64,000 bases of DNA, taken from CAMPKL01 sp963817465. Lineage in GTDB: Bacteria; Acidobacteriota; Terriglobia; Bryobacterales; UBA6623. The notes under the pieces were generated by a model. It had not been told where the DNA came from, searched no databases, and worked only from the letters and a program-made list of their open reading frames with translations. Both the position numbers and the translations under genes were made by a program. Of the stretch, positions 1 through 10,247 are shown in pieces. The stretch is from positions 1 through 64,000 of the forward strand of contig CAWFOP010000018.1 in NCBI GenBank assembly GCA_963817465.1, given 5' to 3'. Each line of letters starts with the position of its first letter. The first letter of the stretch is position 1.

Positions 1-25
1 GTGCCTGTTTGGAGTCCGGACCGCG

Positions 26-1513
26 CTAGCTCAATACTTCCGTGACCACTCGCGCCGGGTCTACGCCCGTCAGCTTTTGATCAAGGCCCTGGTACTTGTA
101 CGTGAAGCGTTCGTGGTCGATGCCGAACAGGTGCAGCAGGGTCGCCTGGAAGTCGCGAATGTGCACCGGGTCTTTGATGATGTTGTAGGAGAACTCGTCG
201 GTCTCGCCGTGCACCGTGCCGCCCTTCACGCCGCCGCCCGCCATCCACAGCGAATAGCAGCGCGGGTGATGGTCGCGGCCGTAGGTTTCTTTCGTGAGCT
301 TGCCCTGGCAGTAGATGGTGCGGCCGAATTCCCCGCCCCAGATCACCAGCGTCTCGTCGAGCAGGCCGCGGCTCTTGAGGTCTTGGATCAGCCCCCAGCA
401 GGCTTGATCGACCGCCTTGCTCTGGGCGGGCAGCACCTCGGGCAGGTAGTTGTGAACGTCCCAGCCGCGGTGGTAGACCTGCACGAAGCGCACGCCGCGC
501 TCGACCAGCCGCCGCGACATCAACGCCGTCTGCGCGAATGAGCCGGGCTCGCGCGCTTCTTCGCCGTAAAGCTTGTAGGTGCTCTCCGGCTCGCCCGAAA
601 GGTCGGTCAACTCGGGGACCGAAGATTGCATGCGGAACGCCATCTCGTACTGCTCGATGCGCGCCATCGTTTCGGGGTCGCCGATCTTGTCGTGCTGGAT
701 TTGGTTCAGCTCGCTCAGTCCGTCGAGCATGCGCCGGCGCACGTCGGTGGGCACGCCGTCCGGGTTGCTGACGTAGAGCACGGGGTCGGCGCCGGAGCGC
801 AGCGCCACGCCCGCGTGCTCGGGCGACAGGAAGCCCGAGCTCCACAGCTTCGCCGAGATCGCCTGCACGCCCGACTTCGGGTGCGCGTGCTTGACCTTCA
901 TCACGACGAACGTCGGCAGGTCGCGGTTCAAGCTGCCCAGGCCGTACGACATCCAAGAGCCGATGCACGGTCGCCCGGGGATCTGCCGCCCGGTTTGGAC
1001 GAGCGTAATCGCCGGCTCGTGGTTGATGGCGTCGGTGTGCATCGAGCGGATGATCGCCAGGTCGTCGACCATCTTCGCCGTGTAAGGCAGAATCTCGGTG
1101 ACCCAAGCGCCGCTCTGGCCGTGCTGCTGGAAGTCGAACACCGACGGCGCGATCGGGAAGCGCGTCTGCCCGGAGGTCATCGTCGTCAGGCGCTGGCCCT
1201 GGCGGATCGATTCGGGCAGATCCTTGTCGAACCACTCGCGCATCTTGGGCTTGTAGTCGAAGGTGTCCATCTGCGGCGGCGCGCCCATCATGTGGAGATA
1301 GATCGCGCGCTTGACCTTGGGCTTGAAGTGCGGGAGAGCTTCGAGACCGCCGGTTCTCGAGAATGTCGGGTTGGCGCGCGCTTCATCTTCGGCCGCCATC
1401 AATGCCAGCGCCGCGGCGCCGAAGCCGCGCGCTCCGTGACCGAAGAATTGTCTCCGCGTCTCGGTGGCGATGAGCCGTTCAGCTAAGCCGCTCAGGCCTT
1501 TTGCGGGAGTCAT
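26..1513 (-). CDS. DUF1501 (sulfatase-fold) exported protein
   Basis: A 495-residue protein of the DUF1501 family, which has an alkaline-phosphatase/sulfatase-like fold and unknown activity. The N-terminus has a twin-arginine-like leader (TRRQFFGHGARG followed by an Ala-rich hydrophobic stretch, residues about 19-45), so export by Tat is likely. The family segment with HTDAINHEPAITLVQTGR and PCIGSWMSYGLGSLNRDLP lies near residues 160-200, and a GGEFGRT motif lies near residue 395. Length is normal for the family. Its ATG overlaps the stop of the upstream DUF1553 gene as ATGA, so the two are translationally coupled. This pairing is a hallmark of Planctomycetes and Solibacter-type Acidobacteria. 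Function is not established; a role in polymer breakdown is only inference. Confidence 0.9.
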   Translation of the reverse strand: MTPAKGLSGLAERLIATETRRQFFGHGARGFGAAALALMAAEDEARANPTFSRTGGLEALPHFKPKVKRAIYLHMMGAPPQMDTFDYKPKMREWFDKDLPESIRQGQRLTTMTSGQTRFPIAPSVFDFQQHGQSGAWVTEILPYTAKMVDDLAIIRSMHTDAINHEPAITLVQTGRQIPGRPCIGSWMSYGLGSLNRDLPTFVVMKVKHAHPKSGVQAISAKLWSSGFLSPEHAGVALRSGADPVLYVSNPDGVPTDVRRRMLDGLSELNQIQHDKIGDPETMARIEQYEMAFRMQSSVPELTDLSGEPESTYKLYGEEAREPGSFAQTALMSRRLVERGVRFVQVYHRGWDVHNYLPEVLPAQSKAVDQACWGLIQDLKSRGLLDETLVIWGGEFGRTIYCQGKLTKETYGRDHHPRCYSLWMAGGGVKGGTVHGETDEFSYNIIKDPVHIRDFQATLLHLFGIDHERFTYKYQGLDQKLTGVDPARVVTEVLS

Positions 1514-4500
1514 TTATTCAGTACCTCGTCGAGATTGAGCATCTGGTTCGCCGCCATAGTGAGAGCGGCCAGCTCCGCCGGCCCCTGGCCCAGGTCGGGC
1601 TTCGATTCGCCGACGGCGAGCATGCGCTTGGCGTCGTCGAGATTCGAATCGTAGTGGCGCAGGAAGTCGTGGTAGGAGGCCTCGATGATCTTGATCTCGC
1701 GCTCTTCCAGGGGACGCGCGAGCAGCCGCTCGGCCATGAAGTCGAGCCGGGCGTCCAGATCCTGCGTCTTCGCCTGCGCGTTCTCGGCAAGCTGACGCGC
1801 CGCTTCGAAGAACTGCGGATCGTTCATCGTCACCAGCGCTTGCAAAGGCGTGTTCGTGCGCTCGCGGCGGACGGTGCACGACTCGCGCGTGGGCGCGTCG
1901 AAGGTCAGCATCGACGGCGGCGGGGCGGCGCGCTTCCAGAACGTATAGAGACTCCGGCGATAGAGGGCCGCGCCCGAGTCGGGCTCGTAGAACTTGGTGT
2001 TGCTCTGGCGCATGGCGACGCTCTCCCAAACGCCGTCGGGCTGGTAGGGCAGCACGCTGCGCCCGCCGATCTTGTCGTTGAGCAAGCCGCTGGCGGCCAG
2101 AGCATAGTCGCGCAGAACTTCGCCGTCCATGCGGAAGCGAGGGCCGCGCGAGAGCAGGCGGTCCTTGGGGTCCTTCTCGATCTTCGCGGGCGTGGTCACG
2201 GCCGACTGGCGATAGGCCGCCGACATCAGCAGTTGCTTGTAGAAGGCCTTGACGTTCCAGCCGGATTCGCGGAAGTCGACCGCCAGCCAGTCAAGCAGGC
2301 CGGGGTTGATGGGCGCCTGGCCCTGCGAGCCGAAGTCCTCGGCCGTGAGCACGATGCCGAAGCCGAACACCTCTTGCCACATGCGGTTGACGGTGACGCG
2401 CGCGGTCAACGGATTTTGGTCGTCCATCAGCCACTTGGCGAGGCCCATGCGGTTGCGCGGCAGGTCCGCCGCCATCGGCGGCAGCACGCTGGGCGTCGCC
2501 GCCGGCGCTTCGTCGCGCGGCTGGTCGTACATGCCGCGGAAGAGCACGTGCGCCATGGGCTTGGAGTCCGCTTTCTCGTGCATCACGTAGGTGAGAGGGT
2601 TGCGGGCGATGATGTCGCGGCGCTCCACTTCGAGCCGGGCGACGCGCTCCATGGCCTGGCGATAGGGCTCGTATTCGCGCGTCAGGTAATACTCTTCGAG
2701 TCCTTCGCGCGCCTTTTTCGGCTTCTTCGCGGCGAACCCGCGGATATCGGCCCAGCCGTAGAGCAGCTTCGCCTCGGCGGCGCTGGCTTCGCGATTGAGG
2801 ATGCGGAAGTCTGAAATAGCGCCGTCGAAGGTGTCGACGACCTCGCCATCCGACCCCATCCGCCCACCCAGCGTCAGCGGCACGGCGCGCCCGATTTCGC
2901 CCTCGACCTCATGAATGGCCCGCCCCGTCGACTTGGCGTCGACCGGCCGGCCGTCGAAGTAAAGATGCATGCCCGAGCGGCGGCGCTTGCCGTCGTAGGT
3001 CGCGACGACGTGATGCCACTCGCCTTCGTTCGCCTTGGGAGTGTCTTTGTCGCCGGCCAGGCCCAGCTCGAACTCGCGCTCGCCGATCAGTTGCAGCGAC
3101 GGCCGCCCGCCCGAGATCTCGAGCTGCCAGCCGCGCTCGTCGTTGTTGACCTCGCCGCCGAGGCTCTCCATCTGGCCAGCGATCATCCCGCTTTTGCCGT
3201 CGCCGAGACGGAACCAGGCGGCGATGGTGAACGGCCGGTCCGACTTGATCAGATCGAAGTCTTGGACCTCCAGATAAGCCTTGTCCGCGAGCTTGACGCC
3301 GCCGACGCCCTTGACCGGCCCTTCGGACTGTTCGACGCCCTCGGGCGTTTTCAATGCCCGCCAGCGTGCGGTCGAGCGAGAAGACTTCGGAATCGTCGAA
3401 GCGGTCGGTCGCAATCGAGTCGGCTTCCTTCTTTACGCTCTTCCAGGCCTTCTTCTCGTTCTTCGCTTCGATGCGTCTGAGCTCGGCGCGGGCGGCCGGC
3501 AGCTCGGCCTTGAGCGCCTCCCAGCGGCCGCGGTCCTGGTTGGAGACGACGAGCATCACGGGCGGCGTGTCATAGACGTTGCCGTCGAGAATCGGCTGCG
3601 TGGTGTTGCGGAAGAACGCTCCCAGCGAATAGAAATCCTTCTGCGTGATCGGGTCGAACTTGTGGTCGTGGCAAGTCGCGCAGCCGACCGTCAGCCCGAG
3701 CCAAACCGTGCCGATCGTCTCGGCGCGATCCTTGGCGTAGATCTCTTCGACCTCCTTCTCGATCACGCCGCCTTCGTTGGTAGTGATGTTGCAGCGCTGG
3801 AAGCCGGTCGCCACGAGCTGGTCCTGCGTCGGTTTGGGCAGCAGGTCGCCCGCGAGCTGCTCGACCGTGAAGCGATCGAAGCTCATGTTCTCGTTAAAGG
3901 CTTTGATCACCCAATCGCGATAGGGCCACATCTCGCGGTAGTTGTCGATGTGCATGCCGTGGGTATCGGCGTAACGCGCGGCGTCGAGCCAGTAGCGCGC
4001 GCGGTGCTCGCCGTAGGCGGGTTTGGCCAGCATGCGGTCAATCAGGTTCTCGTAGGCGTCGGGGGCGGTGTCGTTGACGAAGGCTTCGACCTCTTCGGGC
4101 GTCGGCGGCAAGCCGGTGAGGTCGAGCGCCACGCGCCGCGCGAGGGTGCGGCGGTCGGCCTCGGGAGCGGGCTTCAGCCCTTCCTTGTCGAGCCGCGCCA
4201 GGATGAAGCGGTCGATCGGGTTGCGCACCCACGACTCGTCGCTCACCGCCGGCGGCTCAGGCTTCTCCGGCGGCCGGAACGCCCAATGCTCCTTCCAGAC
4301 CGCGCCCTCGTCGATCCACGTCTTGATCGTCTCGATCTGCTCGGGCGTCAGCTCGCGATGCGAATACTCCGGCGGCATGTGCCGCGCGTCGGTCGCCGTG
4401 ATGCGCTGGTAGACCAGGCTCGCCGCCGCGTCGCCGGGCACGATCGGCGTGCCGTTCTCGCGCTTTCCCAACGCGCCTTGCTGCGTGTCGAGCCGCATCC

Positions 4501-4642
4501 CGGCCAGCCGCGAATCCGGGTCGGGGCCATGGCATAGGAAGCAGTTGTCCGACAGGATCGGCCGCACCTCCCGTTGGAAGTCGACGGCGGCCAGCAGCGG
4601 AACGACCGCGAAAAGTGGGAGAAAGCAGCGTATGAATCGCAT
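1510..4642 (-). CDS. Planctomycete-type cytochrome c / DUF1549 / LamG / DUF1553 protein (frame break)
   Basis: After repair of one frame break near 3350 this encodes about 1043 residues. Order: signal peptide (MRFIRCFLPLFAVVPLLA), a cytochrome c-like domain with CFLCHGPD near residue 38, DUF1549 (about 130-340, with a second haem-like CATCHDHKFDP near residue 325), a LamG/concanavalin-like insert (about 450-620), then DUF1553 to the end. A one-base insertion around GAAAACGCC breaks the frame; the halves join as LAGI|KTPEGVEQ and the corrected length is a multiple of three. I chose ATG 4642 because the signal peptide begins there; a GTG lies 15 bases upstream. It is coupled to the following DUF1501 gene. 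These proteins are thought to be periplasmic; their substrate is unknown. Confidence 0.87.
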
Positions 4643-4716
4643 AGCGCGCGCGTTCACATTATCCGCCTACGCGAGCGCGTTGGCTAGTCCGCGGCCCTGA
4701 GACCGGTAGAAGCGGG

Positions 4717-6000
4717 CTAGCGATAGAAGAAATTCACCAGAAACATCGGAATCGCGGGAATGTAGGTGACCAGCAGCAGAACGAACAGCAACACGGCCAC
4801 GAACGGGACGTTCGCGCGGCTGACCTCCCAGATGTCGGCCTTGGCGACCGAGCAAGCCGTGACGAGCACGCTCGCCACCGGCGGCGTCTGCTGCCCGATG
4901 CCGAGGTTCAGCGTGACGATCAGACCGAAGTGCACCGGGTCGATTCCGGCGGCGTGCACCAGCGGCATCACGATAGGGACGACCAGAATGATCGCCGCCG
5001 CCGAATGCAGGAACAGGCCGATCACCAAGAAGAAGACGTTCAGTAGGGCCAAGATCGCCCAACTGCTCGAGGTGAGCGCGATCAGCTTCTCGGCGAACAT
5101 CTGCGGCGCTTGCACGGTCGTCAGGTAGTCCCCCAGCAGGGCCGAGGTGGCAACCAGCAGCATCACGACGGCGGTCTGGCCGCCGCCTTCGATCATGGCC
5201 TCGCGCAGCGCGGTCCAATCGAGCTCGCGATAGACCAGTCCGCCGATTAGCACCGACGCCAATACCGCCAGACCCGCCCCCTCGGTCGCAGTCACCCAGC
5301 CGGTGAAGATGCCGCCCAGGATGATGACCGGCAGCAGCAGCGCCCAGAGCGCCTCGCGGAACGTGCGCCGGACATTGGCCAGCTCAAAGACTTCCTCGAC
5401 CGGATAATTTCTGCGCCGCGCGGTCCACCAGGCGACGGCCATCATCAGGAATCCGCCGAGCGCGCCGGGCACGATCCCCGCCACGAACAGCTCGACCACC
5501 GAGCTGCCCGCCATCACGGCATAGAGGATCATCGGCAGCGACGGCGGGATGATGACGGCCAGCGTCGAGGCTGACGACATGACCGCCGCCGCAAACGGCG
5601 TCGGGTAGCCGCGCCGCTGCATCGCCGGAATCAGAATCGACCCCAGCGCGGCGACATCCGCCACGGCCGAGCCGGACATTTCAGCGAAAAACAGCGACGC
5701 GCCGATGGTGACCATCGCGAGGCCGCCGCGAACGAAGCCGACCAATGCCGAGGTGAACGCGATGAGGCGCCGCGAGATGCCGGTGGCGTTCATGATCGCG
5801 CCCGCCAGGATGAACAGCGGAATGGCGATCAGCGTGAAGCTCGTCGCGCCGTCGAACAGCGTCAGCCCGACGTTCGGCATCACGTGCCAGCCCCAGGTGA
5901 GGGCCATCGCGGCGACGGCGACGACGCCCAGGGCAACGGCGATCGGGACGTCGATGAGGATCAGCGCCAGCAGCCCGACCAGCATCCACAGCAGGTTCAC
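4717..6000 (-). CDS. dctM: TRAP transporter large permease DctM
   Basis: The 427-residue large membrane subunit of a tripartite ATP-independent periplasmic transporter. It is almost wholly hydrophobic, with about 12 predicted membrane segments and the family motif EMSGSAVADVAALGSILIPAM near residue 110. It energises uptake of a carboxylate-like substrate by an ion gradient together with DctQ and the binding protein. The start overlaps the dctQ stop by four bases. Length is typical. The substrate cannot be read from this subunit. Confidence 0.95.
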   Translation of the reverse strand: MNLLWMLVGLLALILIDVPIAVALGVVAVAAMALTWGWHVMPNVGLTLFDGATSFTLIAIPLFILAGAIMNATGISRRLIAFTSALVGFVRGGLAMVTIGASLFFAEMSGSAVADVAALGSILIPAMQRRGYPTPFAAAVMSSASTLAVIIPPSLPMILYAVMAGSSVVELFVAGIVPGALGGFLMMAVAWWTARRRNYPVEEVFELANVRRTFREALWALLLPVIILGGIFTGWVTATEGAGLAVLASVLIGGLVYRELDWTALREAMIEGGGQTAVVMLLVATSALLGDYLTTVQAPQMFAEKLIALTSSSWAILALLNVFFLVIGLFLHSAAAIILVVPIVMPLVHAAGIDPVHFGLIVTLNLGIGQQTPPVASVLVTACSVAKADIWEVSRANVPFVAVLLFVLLLVTYIPAIPMFLVNFFYR

Positions 6001-6482
6001 GAGGCGGCCTCGCGATCTTTCTGGAGCTCATACCATGTGCCGAAGCCCAGCAGCTCGCACACGATGAACAGGACTGCGCCGATGGGAATGACGGACTGCG
6101 TCAGCCGCGCGGGCATCCACGGCAGGCTGACCATGTAGGTGTCACCGAGAACGCCCAACACCTTCCAGCCGGCCCAGGCCGCCAGCGCGAAGAAGCCCAC
6201 CACCAGCGCCTCACGCAGCAGCGTCAGGCCGAGGCGCAACGGCCACGGGGCCGCCTCGACCAGCCGCGGAAAACCGATGTGACCGCGCCGCAGAGCAGCC
6301 AAGCAGGCGCCGTAATAAGTCAGCCAGGCCAGCAGAATCGGCGCCAGCTCGTCATACCAAACCAGCGGCGCGCCCAGCTTGCGGAACAGGAACCCGGCGA
6401 CGACGATCACCGCGAGCGCCGTCATGAGCACGATGACGACCCACTCGAAGAAGCGTTCGAAGGACTGCCGCAGCGAAGTCAA
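5997..6482 (-). CDS. dctQ: TRAP transporter small permease DctQ
   Basis: A 161-residue protein with four hydrophobic segments (about 12-33, 45-65, 88-110, 128-148) and the DctQ-type WYDELAPILLAWLTYYGA segment. It is the small membrane subunit of the TRAP transporter and lies between the binding-protein and large-permease genes. A TTG start at 6482 is supported by the operon spacing: 18 bases follow the dctP stop, and its own stop overlaps dctM. Confidence 0.93.
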   Translation of the reverse strand: MTSLRQSFERFFEWVVIVLMTALAVIVVAGFLFRKLGAPLVWYDELAPILLAWLTYYGACLAALRRGHIGFPRLVEAAPWPLRLGLTLLREALVVGFFALAAWAGWKVLGVLGDTYMVSLPWMPARLTQSVIPIGAVLFIVCELLGFGTWYELQKDREAAS

Positions 6483-6500
6483 AACTCGACAGTATGCGTT

Positions 6501-7478
6501 TTAGGTCTCCGAGAGTGCAAGGGTTCGCTTGATCCAATCCGCCCCCCCGGGCACCTCGTTGGAAAACTCGCCGTAGATCTTGGCGCTGGCGTCGACGAAC
6601 GCGCGGCGGTCGACCTTGTTGACCTCCATCGCCTCCTCGAGCTTGCCGACCAGGCCGCGGTCGATCTCGTCGGCGCGCTGCAACACCCAAGGCTGCAACC
6701 CGCGGGCGATTTGCTCGAGGGTGGAGGTGACGTCTTGCGGCAACGACCGCCAGCGCTCGAGGCCGACGGTCAGAAAGGCCGGCGAGTAGACGTGATTGCT
6801 CAGCGAGAGGTAGCGCTGCACTTCCTGGAATTTCTGGGTCCAGATTTGAGTGAGCGGGTTCTCTTGGCCGTCGATCACCCCGGTTTGGAGAGCGACGAAC
6901 ACTTCAGACATCGACATCGGCGTCGGGTTCGCCCCGTAGGACTGAAACAAGCGCACGCGCCAGCGGCCCAAGGGCGTCCGCAGCTTGATACCGGCCAAAT
7001 CGGCGGGCGTCACGATCGGCCGCACGCTGTTGGTGATCTGCCGGAAGCCGTTCTCCCACAGCCCGAGCACTTTCAGCCCGCGGCTCTCGGCGCGCGGCGC
7101 TACGTCGGGCCAGAAGACGGCATCGGCCAGCCGTAAGATGTGCGCCCGGTCGCTGCACAAATACGGCATCTCGAACAGGCCGAAGGCGTCCACCTCGCTC
7201 GACATGATCGTCGAGTTGCAGGCGAAGTCGACCGTGCCGAGCTTGAGCTTGAGCAGCAGCGTCTTGTCGTCGCCGAGCTGCGACGAGCCGAACACGGAGA
7301 TGCGCGCGCGGCCGTCCAGCGCGGCGTTCGCCCGTTGCGCGAACTCTCTGGTCGACTCGTCGACGAGCGAGCCGGGGTTGTTGACGTGGCCCATGCGCAA
7401 CTCCAGCGGACCTTCGCGCCGGAACCCGCACGACGCGCCCGCCGCCGCCAAACCCAAGAACGCACGCCGCCCGATCAT
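6501..7478 (-). CDS. dctP: TRAP transporter substrate-binding protein DctP
   Basis: A 325-residue periplasmic binding protein, first gene of the TRAP operon. The N-terminus RRAFLGLAAAGASCG looks like a twin-arginine leader ending in a possible lipobox cysteine, so it may be exported folded and lipid-anchored. The C-terminal half carries the usual TRAP signatures: GIKLRTP, whose Arg contacts the substrate carboxylate in known members, PMSMSEVFVALQTGVIDGQE and LSLSNHVYSPAFLTV. The ligand is therefore probably a carboxylate, but which one is not visible. It is divergent from an RraA-like gene across a 177-base gap. Confidence 0.93.
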   Translation of the reverse strand: MIGRRAFLGLAAAGASCGFRREGPLELRMGHVNNPGSLVDESTREFAQRANAALDGRARISVFGSSQLGDDKTLLLKLKLGTVDFACNSTIMSSEVDAFGLFEMPYLCSDRAHILRLADAVFWPDVAPRAESRGLKVLGLWENGFRQITNSVRPIVTPADLAGIKLRTPLGRWRVRLFQSYGANPTPMSMSEVFVALQTGVIDGQENPLTQIWTQKFQEVQRYLSLSNHVYSPAFLTVGLERWRSLPQDVTSTLEQIARGLQPWVLQRADEIDRGLVGKLEEAMEVNKVDRRAFVDASAKIYGEFSNEVPGGADWIKRTLALSET

Positions 7479-7642
7479 CGACCGAGCATTATCACAGATC
7501 GGGCGACAAGGGCCTCGCCGGAGGAGGCTCGACGCGGGTTGTCGCGGCGCTTCGGGGCGTGCCGCAAGGGAGCGCGGAACGACGTTTCGTTCGGCCTTTC
7601 GACGTCCCGCGGAGGGCTTCAGAATCAGCCCTTTCCCTGTGC

Positions 7643-7648
7643 TACGCT
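7643..7648 (+). promoter_or_regulatory. candidate -10 box of the RraA-like gene
   Basis: TACGCT in the context TGTGCTACGCT, ending only seven bases before the ATG at 7656. A start point about seven bases downstream would give a nearly leaderless message. No good -35 is visible. Similar GSTA-type boxes precede several other genes here. Confidence 0.3.
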
Positions 7649-7655
7649 AACCGCC

Positions 7656-8540
7656 ATGAAACGACTGGGGCTTGCACTTCTTCTGGTTTTCGCGTCCGCC
7701 CCGACGTGGGCGCAAGTCAACGGTTTCGGCAAGGAAGAGCTCATCAAGTACACGGCCAAGAATCCGTTCGAGCGCTTCCCGGACGGCCGTCCGAAAGTAC
7801 CGGACAAGTACATCGAAATGCTCAAGCCGGCGTCCTCGGAGATGCTCTGGGGGCCGCTGCGCGCCGCTGGGTTCGAGCAGCAGTGGACCGGCGGATTTCA
7901 AATCGTTCACCCCGACCAAAAGCTGGTCGGCCGCGTCGTCACGGCGGTGTTCATGCCCGTGCGCCCGGACGTGAATGAAATCATCGAAGCCGACGCAAAG
8001 GAAAAGGGCCTCGGACGCAACAACAACCAGCGCGTGATCGACACGCTGCAGCCGGGAGACGTGCTGGTGGTCGACATGTTCGGCAAGATCGAGGACGGCA
8101 CGTTCGCGGGCGATAACCTGGCGGCGGCGATCCACGGCTTGACCGGCAACGGCTTCGTGATCGACGGCGGCGTGCGCGATCTCGACGGCATTTATCCGCA
8201 GGGCTTTCCGGTGTACGTGCGCGGCTTTCACGTGTCGGCGATTCACGACGTGATGCTGATGGGCATCAACGTGCCGATTCGCATCGGCGAGACGACGGTG
8301 ATGCCGGGCGACATCGTAGTGGGCGACCGCGAGGGGCTGACCTTCGTTCCGCCGCAAGCGGTCAAGGCCGTCGCCGAGCGGGCCAAAGAGCTCGAGCTGC
8401 ACGACATCTGGACGAAGGGCAAGCTCTCGACCGGCAAATGGAAAGCGAGCGAGCTCTACCCGCGGCCCAGCGACCCCGCCCTCATCAAGGAGTACGAGGA
8501 CTGGCTGGCCGTGGAGAAAAAGAAACTCGGCATCGACTAG
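7656..8540 (+). CDS. exported RraA-family aldolase/decarboxylase-like protein
   Basis: A 294-residue RraA/HMG-aldolase-fold protein. Cytosolic relatives act as 4-hydroxy-4-methyl-2-oxoglutarate aldolase and oxaloacetate decarboxylase, or are the RNase E regulator RraA. The core motifs are present: GDVLVVDMFG, GTFAGDNLAAAI and GNGFVIDGGVRDLDGI, the last carrying the Arg-Asp pair that binds substrate and metal in the family. Unusually it begins with a clear Sec signal peptide (KRLGLALLLVFASAPTWAQ), so it should work in the periplasm. The start is ATG 7656, because an open frame further upstream has no signal. It is divergent from the TRAP operon, so a periplasmic step on a keto acid that is then imported is possible but unproven. 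Confidence 0.85.
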   Translation: MKRLGLALLLVFASAPTWAQVNGFGKEELIKYTAKNPFERFPDGRPKVPDKYIEMLKPASSEMLWGPLRAAGFEQQWTGGFQIVHPDQKLVGRVVTAVFMPVRPDVNEIIEADAKEKGLGRNNNQRVIDTLQPGDVLVVDMFGKIEDGTFAGDNLAAAIHGLTGNGFVIDGGVRDLDGIYPQGFPVYVRGFHVSAIHDVMLMGINVPIRIGETTVMPGDIVVGDREGLTFVPPQAVKAVAERAKELELHDIWTKGKLSTGKWKASELYPRPSDPALIKEYEDWLAVEKKKLGID

Positions 8541-8624
8541 GCGACACGCGCCGCCGGCGACGAGCGCCGCGATCGTAACTTCCGCGCCTCTCGGGCGAAC
8601 AAATGATCAAATGAGAGGCGGAAT

Positions 8625-10229
8625 TTGAGCAACTCGTCCTCAGCAACCGGCGGCTCATCGAGCGCCTCGCGGATCACGCTGATCAGCGCGCTGCTGATCG
8701 TCGCGGCGATCGTCTTGCTCGTTCGCGCGCTGCCCCTCGAGGCGCTTCTGGGTGCGTTGAAGACGTGGATCGCCGGCCTCGGTCCTTGGGGCCCGGCGAT
8801 TTTCTCTTTGGTGTATGCGCTGTGGTCGGTCGCGTTCTTGCCGGGCTCGGCGTTGACGCTGGCGGGCGGCGCCATATTCGGCCTCGCGTGGGGCTTTGTT
8901 TCGGTGCTGGCCGGGGCGGTGCTGGGCGCGGCGCTGTCGTTCTTGATCGGCCGCTACCTCGCGCGAGACAAAGTGCGCGCGATGGCGCGGCGCAACGCCA
9001 AATTCGGCGCCATCGACAAGGCCATCGGCGAGGGCGGCTGGAAGATCGTCGCCATGTTGCGGCTCTCGCCCGCGATGCCGTTCAACGTGCAGAACTATCT
9101 CTACGGCGTGACTCCAATCGGCTTCTGGCCGTGCGTGCTGGCGAGCGCGGTCTTCATGATTCCGGGGACGTTGATGTACGTCTATCTGGGCTATCTCGGC
9201 GGACAGGGCCTGGCGGCCGCCTCGGGCGGCGCCGCGCGGAGCCCCGCGCAGTGGGCGCTGCTCGCGGTGGGACTGCTTGCGACCATCGCCGTCACGGTCT
9301 ACGTGACGAAGCTGGCGAGCAAGGCGCTGCGGGAGCGCACCGATCTCGAGGAAAGTTCAGCGCCGGTCGAAGAGACGAAAGCGCCGAAGCGGCCGGCGTG
9401 GGGGCTCGCGGTCGTCGCCGCGCTGCTGTTCGCCGGCGCGCTCTATGCGAATTTCCGCCCCGGGGCGCTCAAGATGTTGTTCGGCCCCCCGCAGGTGACG
9501 ATGCACGAAGCCTACCAAGACAAGCTAGGGGGCCCGACGTTCGACCACTCCGCCTTCAGCGCCCTGCTCGCCGAATACGTCGACGACACGGGGATGGTCG
9601 ACTATGCCGGCCTGGCGCAAGAACACGCCGCGCTCGACGCCTACATCGCGACGCTGGCCGACGCGCCGTTCGGGGCGCTGGGACGCGACGAAAAGCTGGC
9701 GCTGTTGATCAACGCCTACAACGCTTTCACGCTGCGGCTGATTCTCGATTCCTACCCGGTCGCATCGATCCGCGACATCCCCGCCGACAAGCGCTGGGAT
9801 GCCGTGCGCTGGAAGCTAGCGGGCGAGACGTATTCACTCGATCAAATCGAGCACGAGCAGATACGGCCGAAGTTCGCCGAGCCGCGCGTCCACTTCGCGC
9901 TCGTCTGCGCCGCCATGGGATGCCCGAAGTTGCGCAACGAGGCCTACGAGGGCGCGAGGCTCAATGAGCAGCTCGAAGACCAGACGCGTTACGCGCTCAG
10001 CCACGACCGCTGGTTCGCTTTCGACCCGGCGACGAATACGGTCAAACTGACGCAGCTTTTCAATTGGTACGGCGGAGACTTTGCGCAGCAGGCGGGGTCG
10101 GCGCTCGCCTTCGCGGCGCGCTACTCGCCGGAGCTCGAGAAGGCGCTCGACGCGGGAAACAAGCCGAAAATCGAGTGGCTCGACTACGACTGGTCGTTGA
10201 ACGAACAGATGGGGAACGAGCGGAAGTAA
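8625..10229 (+). CDS. TVP38/TMEM64 (VTT) membrane domain fused to DUF547
   Basis: A 534-residue fusion. Residues about 15-235 form a VTT/DedA-like membrane domain with several helices and the segment GSALTLAGGAIFGLAWG. A linker and one more helix (about 258-275) follow. Residues about 300-520 form a DUF547 domain with its hallmarks LLINAYNAFTLRLILDSYP and HFALVCAAMGCPKLRNEAY. DUF547 would lie outside the inner membrane if the topology is as expected. A TTG start at 8625 is preceded by an AGAGGCGGA ribosome site. In other bacteria VTT, DUF547 and mercuric-reductase-like flavoproteins are neighbours or are fused in other pairings. Here the flavoprotein gene follows after 18 bases. The function of the set is unknown. 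Confidence 0.9.
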   Translation: MSNSSSATGGSSSASRITLISALLIVAAIVLLVRALPLEALLGALKTWIAGLGPWGPAIFSLVYALWSVAFLPGSALTLAGGAIFGLAWGFVSVLAGAVLGAALSFLIGRYLARDKVRAMARRNAKFGAIDKAIGEGGWKIVAMLRLSPAMPFNVQNYLYGVTPIGFWPCVLASAVFMIPGTLMYVYLGYLGGQGLAAASGGAARSPAQWALLAVGLLATIAVTVYVTKLASKALRERTDLEESSAPVEETKAPKRPAWGLAVVAALLFAGALYANFRPGALKMLFGPPQVTMHEAYQDKLGGPTFDHSAFSALLAEYVDDTGMVDYAGLAQEHAALDAYIATLADAPFGALGRDEKLALLINAYNAFTLRLILDSYPVASIRDIPADKRWDAVRWKLAGETYSLDQIEHEQIRPKFAEPRVHFALVCAAMGCPKLRNEAYEGARLNEQLEDQTRYALSHDRWFAFDPATNTVKLTQLFNWYGGDFAQQAGSALAFAARYSPELEKALDAGNKPKIEWLDYDWSLNEQMGNERK

Positions 10230-10247
10230 CGGCGGAGGTAAGCGCCA

